The notes below the pieces were generated by a model. It saw only the letters and a list, made by a program, of their open reading frames with translations, had not been told where the DNA came from and made no database searches. Below are positions 8,358 to 13,984 of a DNA stretch of 13,984 nucleotides, one piece after another (positions within the stretch are counted from its first letter, which is position 1; every line of letters begins with the position of its first letter). Made by a program: the position numbers and the translations under genes. The stretch comes from Acephala macrosclerotiorum (taxonomy: Eukaryota > Ascomycota > Leotiomycetes > Helotiales > Mollisiaceae), in NCBI GenBank assembly GCA_014904845.1, contig MU119845.1, forward strand, positions 2,197-16,180. The letters are read 5' to 3'.

Positions 8358-11300
8358 ATTATTCGAATATTATAATTCGATTTAAATTCAATATATTATT
8401 TTAATTTTCAACGATTTTTTAAATTTTTTCGATTTTTTTATAATAAATTTTAATTCGTTATTTTTTTGATTTTATTATTATATATATTTAATTAAATTAA
8501 AATATATTATAATAATAATATATTAATATTATTTTTAAATATTAAAATAAAAAAAATATTATTTAAATATATTTTTAAAATAATAATAAATTTCAAAAAA
8601 TAATTATTAAAATAAATAAATTTTTAATAAAAATATTTTTTAAATAAATTTTTTATAATTATTTATTTTATTTAATCGATTAATTTTAATTCGAAAAATT
8701 AATACTCGATTTAAACAATATATTATAAAATGAATTTTATAAAATCGAATTTTTTAATTAATAAAATATTTAAATTTTTTTAATTTTTTTATTCGATTTA
8801 AATATAATATTCTACGTTTTATTATATATATATATATTTTTTTTTAAGTTTTTTTCGCGATAAAATTGTTTTATAATACTCGTTAAATAAAAAACTATTT
8901 TTATTAAATACAAAATACGATTATTAAAATATATTTCGTTTTAAATATTTTATATTATAATAAATTTTTATAATAAAACGATTTATTAATTTTATTTTTT
9001 ATTTTATTTTTTATTATAAATTTATTTATAGTTTTTATACGATAAAATTATATTATAAATATAATTCGTTTTAAAGAAAATTGAAAATTGTTATTATTAT
9101 TATTTTTTTTAATTTAATAAATTATTTATTATTTTTTACGATTTTTATTATTTTTAATTTGATTTTAATTTATTATAATTCGATATTTTATAAAAATTTT
9201 AATTATTATAATTATTATTTTAAAACTGAAAATAATTCGATTGATTTTAATTTTTATTATTTAAATATTTTTTTATAAAAAATAATAAATAATATTTATA
9301 TCGTTTTTTTTTTTATTTAATATTATTTTTTAATTTTCGATTTCGATATTTAATTTATTTAAAAATTATTAATTCAAATTTTTTTTTTTTCGTTTTTCGA
9401 ATATTTAATTATTATATTTTTTTAATATTATATATATTTATTATACGAATAAAATATATTAATATATTTCTAATTTTTATTACGTTTTTTTATATTGAAA
9501 ATACGTTTATATTATTATTTAATTAAATATTTATATTGATTTTAATTAAATTTACAAAAAAATATTTATTTTAATCGTTTTTTTATATTATTATATTTAT
9601 TTGATTTTTATATACTTTATATATAGAATATTTTTTTTAATTATTTTAATTAAAATATAATTTGAAATTAAATTTTTTCGATCAAATATAATTGTATTAA
9701 TATATAGTACAAGTTTTTTATTATATTATTAACAAAAAATACAATTTTTAAAACGAAATTTCTAATATTATTATATATTAAAATTATTTATGTATACGAT
9801 TTTTTTTTTAAAATATAAAAAAATATTTTTATTTTTTGTTTATATTATATTTTCTCGAATTTCCAAAAAATATATTAATATATTATTATTTATTTTATAA
9901 GAAATTAAACTTTAATTTTATAAACGATATTATTAAAATATTTATAATTTTTATATTTATTATTTTATTTAATATATCGAGTAATAAAATTGTATATTAT
10001 TATTAGTTTTTAATTTTAAATTTGTATTTATTGAAATTTATATTAATATAAAAAATTTTTTGATTATTTTTTTTATTATTTTGTTTTTGAAATCATAGAA
10101 TTCGTTAAATTTATAAATTTAATAGTTTTTATAAATCGAGTAAAAAACGAATAATTTAATAAAATTTAACGTTTAAATTATTATTTTAATATATATAATT
10201 ATTTAAAAAAAAATACTAAAAAATTTATATATTTTAAATAATATTATTTTAAATTTAATAAAAACGATAATATTGAAAATATTGAAAATACTTTTTTTTA
10301 AAAAGTTTTATATTCGATTTTTTGTTTATTATTTGATAATTTTAAAATCGAAAAAATAAATTAAATTTTTTTTATTTTTTATTTTTTATTTGTATTAACG
10401 TTTGTAATTAATACAAATATTATATAAATTAATATAATATTCGAATTTTAAAAAATCGTTTTTGATTTTTATTATTTTTTAATTTTTTATTTAATTATTT
10501 TTTTTGTTTTTTTAATTTTAATTTTAATTTTTTCGTTTTATTTTTATTCAAATTAAATCGTTTGAAAATTGTATTAATTTAATATTTCGATTTGAATTTT
10601 CGTTTTAATTAACGAATATTCATTTGTAATTTCAATATTTTTTAATTTTTTTAATTCGATTCAACGTATTATAAAACGATTTTTAAAGTTTTTTCGTGAA
10701 AAAATAATATTAATTCAATATAAATATACGTTTTTAAATTCGATTTAAAATTGAATAATTGTATTATTATTATTATTATTTTTCGTTTTATTTTTTTTTA
10801 ATTAATAAAATTTTTTATTAATTAAATTAAATTTGATTTTAATTTTTTCTCGAATTTAAATTATTTAAATATATTATTTATTATAAAAATATTTAATTTT
10901 ATTTAAAATTTTTGAAAATTTATTATTTTCTATTTAAAAATTTTTATTTTTAATTAAAAAAATTATTTTTTAATTTGTAATTATTTGATTTAATATACGA
11001 TTTTAAATTATATTATATTTTTTAATATATTTATAAAATTTTAATATTTAAATTTTAATAATAATTTTTATTATTTTTATCAATATAAATAATATTTTTT
11101 ATTATATTATTAATTTTTTTATTTAATATAAAAATATAAAATAATTATTATAAAATTATTAAAATTTGTAAATTTATTTTTTATTTTTATATTAAATATA
11201 TATATATTTTTATTTGAAATTCGATTTTATTTATAATATAATATTTTTATTTAATAAAAAAACTTTATAGTATTTTTTATTATTGTATTTAATTTTTATT

Positions 11301-13391
11301 TTAAATATATAATTTTTTGATATTTATTTTATTTTTATTTTTATTGTAATATATTCGATTTTATTATTTTAAAAACTTTTTTTATTTTCAAAAATTTGTT
11401 TAATTTTAATAGTAATTTTTCGATTTTCGTTATTAATTTAATTTTTTCAATTTTAAATAAATTCGAAAATAAAATAATTTGTAAAATATTATATAATTTT
11501 TTTATTATTACGTTTAATATTAATATAAATTTTTTTTAAAAGTTTTTTATAATATTTAATATTTTTAATAATTTGAATTAAATTTAATTTAATTTAATAA
11601 ATATTATTATCGATTAATAATTTTAATTTGAATATATTTAATTGTTTATAATAAAAAATTAATTTATTTTTTTCGAATTTTATTTTAATAAAATTTTACG
11701 AATTTTTTGAATAAATTTTATATATAATATTTTGTAAAATTGAAATATATTATTTAAAAAAATAAAAATATATATTATTCAATATATTTTAAACACGAAA
11801 TTTTAAAGATTTTGATCGTTTTATATATTTTTTAAAAAACTTTTTTTTTTTAATTATACTAAAAATTGTTATTTGTTTTTTATAATATATATTTTACGAA
11901 TATCGATATTATACAATTATTCAATATATATATTCGAAATATTATATTTTTATTTTAAATTTCGAAATTTATTTATAATTCGAACGTATAAAATAAATAT
12001 TATATTTGAAAATTTAATTTATTTTAATTACGAATTTTTTTTTTATTATTAAACTCGTAATATATAATATTTTTACTTTTTTTCGATTTTTTTATATTAA
12101 AAAATATTATTTTATTAAAAATTGATAAAATATTAATTATTATTTGATATTTTTTTCGTATTTTATTATTATTTTTATAATAATATATTCGTTTAAATAT
12201 TATATATTTTTTTAAATATATTATAATTTGATTTTTTTATTTCGTTTTATATTAAAAATATTTGTTTATATTTCGATTTAATCGAACGTATATAAATATA
12301 ATTATTTTTTATTTTTTATTTTTAATATATTAAATTAATTTTTTAATTATTTTATATTTTAATTTCGTTTTTTTTATTTATTATATTATAAATTGTTATA
12401 AAATATATCTCGAAAATCGCTTTATTATTTTTTTAGTTTTTTTATATTAAATTCGAATTTTATTTCGTTTTATTATTATTTTATTTATTTTTTATTTTTT
12501 ATTATTTGTATTTATTATATTTATTTATTTTAATAATAATTATTATATTAAATTTTATTCGTATTTTTTACAAAAAAGAAATTTTTTTTAATTATATTTA
12601 AATTATAAATAATTTATTTGAAATTAATTATTTTTTAAATAAAAATATTTATTATTAATATTAAAATATTTTAATTATTTTATTTTAATATATTAAAAAA
12701 AATAATTTAAATATATTCGAATTTTTTATTACAATTAATACAATAATTTAATATATAAAAACTCGATTTTTTAATTTTTTATATTATAATTTTATTTTAT
12801 AATTAAAGCTTTTTAATTAGTATATAATAAAATAAATAATAATAATAATTTTATTTTTAAATTTTATATTGAATTTTATCGCGTTTTATTATATGTTTTT
12901 TTTTTTTAATATTAATAATAATTAATTGATTGTTTTTTAAAATATTTTAAATACGAATTAATAAATTTTTATATTTAAATTTATATTATTAATAAATAAT
13001 TAATATTTAATTTCAATTATTATATATAAAATCGAATAAATAATATTATTACGAAATAAAATATATATATTATTAAATTTCGAGTTTTTTTAATTATTAA
13101 AAATAAATTAATTAATTAAATTAATAAACGTAATAATATTCGATTTACGAATTATATTAATTTTTTTTTTAAATATTTAATTTGTATTATAAATTAATTT
13201 AAAAGTATTTTTATTAATTATTTAAATTTTTTTATTTATAGTATTATTAAATACAATAATTATTCAATTATTATTATAAACAATTTTAAAATTATAAAAA
13301 ATGTATTCATTAAAAACTATTTTATAAATTTTATAAAAAAAAAAAATTTATATAAAAATTGTATTAAAAATATAAAATTAGTATTATTTTT
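8358..13391. other. Gene-free hyper-AT DNA, right block
   Basis: About 5 kb with no supportable gene. An open frame at 9081-9278 begins with TTG and translates to I, F, N and Y runs, as chance AT sequence does. The + strand is T-rich over most of about 8800-12600. A short (TTA)n tract lies near 10760-10780, and one TTAATCGATTAA palindrome at 8672-8683. I see no large repeats, rRNA, tRNA or transposase remnant. CpG remains the commonest context for C throughout. Confidence 0.78.
10387..10419. repeat. 12-bp inverted repeat
   Basis: TATTTGTATTAA (10387-10398, first base taken from the T-run) pairs with TTAATACAAATA (10408-10419), with a 9-base spacer that contains CG. It includes one G:C pair. 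Weak evidence: similar hairpins are expected by chance in AT-only DNA of this length. Confidence 0.35.
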
Positions 13392-13889
13392 AAAAAAAAA
13401 AAAAAAAAAATAAATAATTTTTTTTAAAATAAAACTTTTTTTTAAATTAAAATATATTTATTATTATTTTTTTTACATTTTTTAATATAATTATTAATTG
13501 AAATTAAAATTAAATAATAATTTAATATTAATTTTAATAATAATTCGATATTTAATTATAAATATTAATTGTTTAATCAATTTTTAAAAGCGATTATAAA
13601 TAATTTTAATTTAAATAAATTTAATAATTTGAATAATTTTATCGTATAAAATAATATTAAATTAATTATTATAAAAAAAATAAATAATATTTCGTTTATT
13701 AATAAAAAATCGAAAAAAAAAAAAATTTAATATTAAAAAAAAAACGATTAATAATAAAAACGATTTTTGATAAAAAAAAAATTAATTGTTTTTTATATTA
13801 TTATATTTAATTATATTTCTTTTTATCGTTTTATATTATTTAATCGTTTATAATTAATAATTTGTTCGATTTTTTATTTTATAAAATTA
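13392..13889. other. Poly-A tract and gene-free DNA to the terminal minisatellite
   Basis: A run of about 18 A starts near 13392 and is followed by AT-only sequence with scattered CpG. No open frame or repeat family is recognised. The poly-A is not preceded by any recognisable retroposed gene, so I do not call a retroelement. Confidence 0.6.
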
Positions 13890-13984
13890 ATTTTATTTAT
13901 TTTATTTATTTTATTTATTTTATTTATTTTATTTATTTTATTTATTTTATTTATTTTATTTATTTTATTTATTTTATTTATTTT
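13890..13984. repeat. 9-bp minisatellite (TTTTATTTA)n at the window end
   Basis: About 10.4 perfect copies of TTTTATTTA run to the last base, so the array continues or the contig stops in it. The lack of any mutation contrasts with the decayed 30-, 34- and 53-bp arrays and suggests recent slippage. Confidence 0.95.

Noticed and set aside
8500..9100. Yeast-like ARS consensus matches
   Set aside because: T-rich ARS-like words appear everywhere in such sequence and carry no information here.
9081..9278. 65-codon open frame
   Set aside because: TTG start, composition of I, F, N and Y only, and no difference from surrounding AT-rich DNA.
13392..13410. Poly-A tail of a retroposed copy
   Set aside because: No recognisable retrotransposon or processed-gene sequence precedes it and no target-site duplication is identifiable; homopolymer runs are common at this composition.
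1..13984. Mitochondrial or plastid genome segment
   Set aside because: AT-rich spacers with GC clusters occur in some fungal mitochondria, but 14 kb without any tRNA, rRNA or respiratory gene, together with the CpG-only cytosine pattern, argues against it. It is not fully excluded.

Overview
This window holds no gene I can support. It is about 13.2 kb of extreme AT-rich DNA, interrupted by one sharply bounded GC-richer island at roughly 2726-3440. In hand-counted stretches the AT-rich part is about 2-13% G+C (for example under 2% across 4381-4680 and 13% across 5821-6120). TAA, TAG and TGA stops are dense in all six frames. The longest ATG-initiated open frame is 72 codons of low-complexity N/I/F/L. 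I see no tRNA, rRNA, intron-containing gene, CRISPR array or bacterial promoter architecture.

The base pattern is the main signal. Most surviving C and G outside the island sit in CpG: in 5821-6120, 11 of 17 C are in CpG where about 1.3 would be expected. CpA is next, CpT/ApG is rare and CpC/GpG almost absent. Vertebrate-like 5-methyl-CpG decay would do the opposite. A process that removed cytosines nearly everywhere except at CpG, as repeat-induced point mutation (RIP) does in filamentous ascomycetes, fits better. I therefore favour a RIP-type AT isochore, possibly pericentromeric or centromeric, of a filamentous fungus. An AT-extreme intergenic region of another eukaryote (gut fungus, protist) is not excluded.

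Layout. 1-60 is a (TAA)20 microsatellite. 241-390 is a five-copy 30-bp tandem array, followed directly by a perfect 14-bp hairpin (390-424). 425-2725 is gene-free. 2726-3440 is the island: 15-bp perfect inverted repeats near both ends, an internal 16-bp direct repeat, two 14-bp palindromes and a hairpin, with normal non-CpG cytosines. It looks like a non-autonomous, MITE-like insertion younger than, or exempt from, the mutational process. 3441-6218 is gene-free.

6219-8358 is a cluster of minisatellites: an 18-bp x3 array; a 13-bp array in T-rich orientation (6396-6512, nine exact periods); two units in A-rich orientation (6546-6578); a long 13-bp array in A-rich orientation (7481-7696); a 34-bp x5 array (7871-8040); and, joined to it, a ~53-bp array (8043-8357) in which odd and even copies form two alternating types, a small higher-order repeat. 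From 8358 to 13889 the DNA is gene-free and mostly T-rich on the + strand. The window ends inside a 9-bp minisatellite (13890-13984). Because no gene is present, no pathway or operon can be described; what can be described is repeat structure and mutational history.
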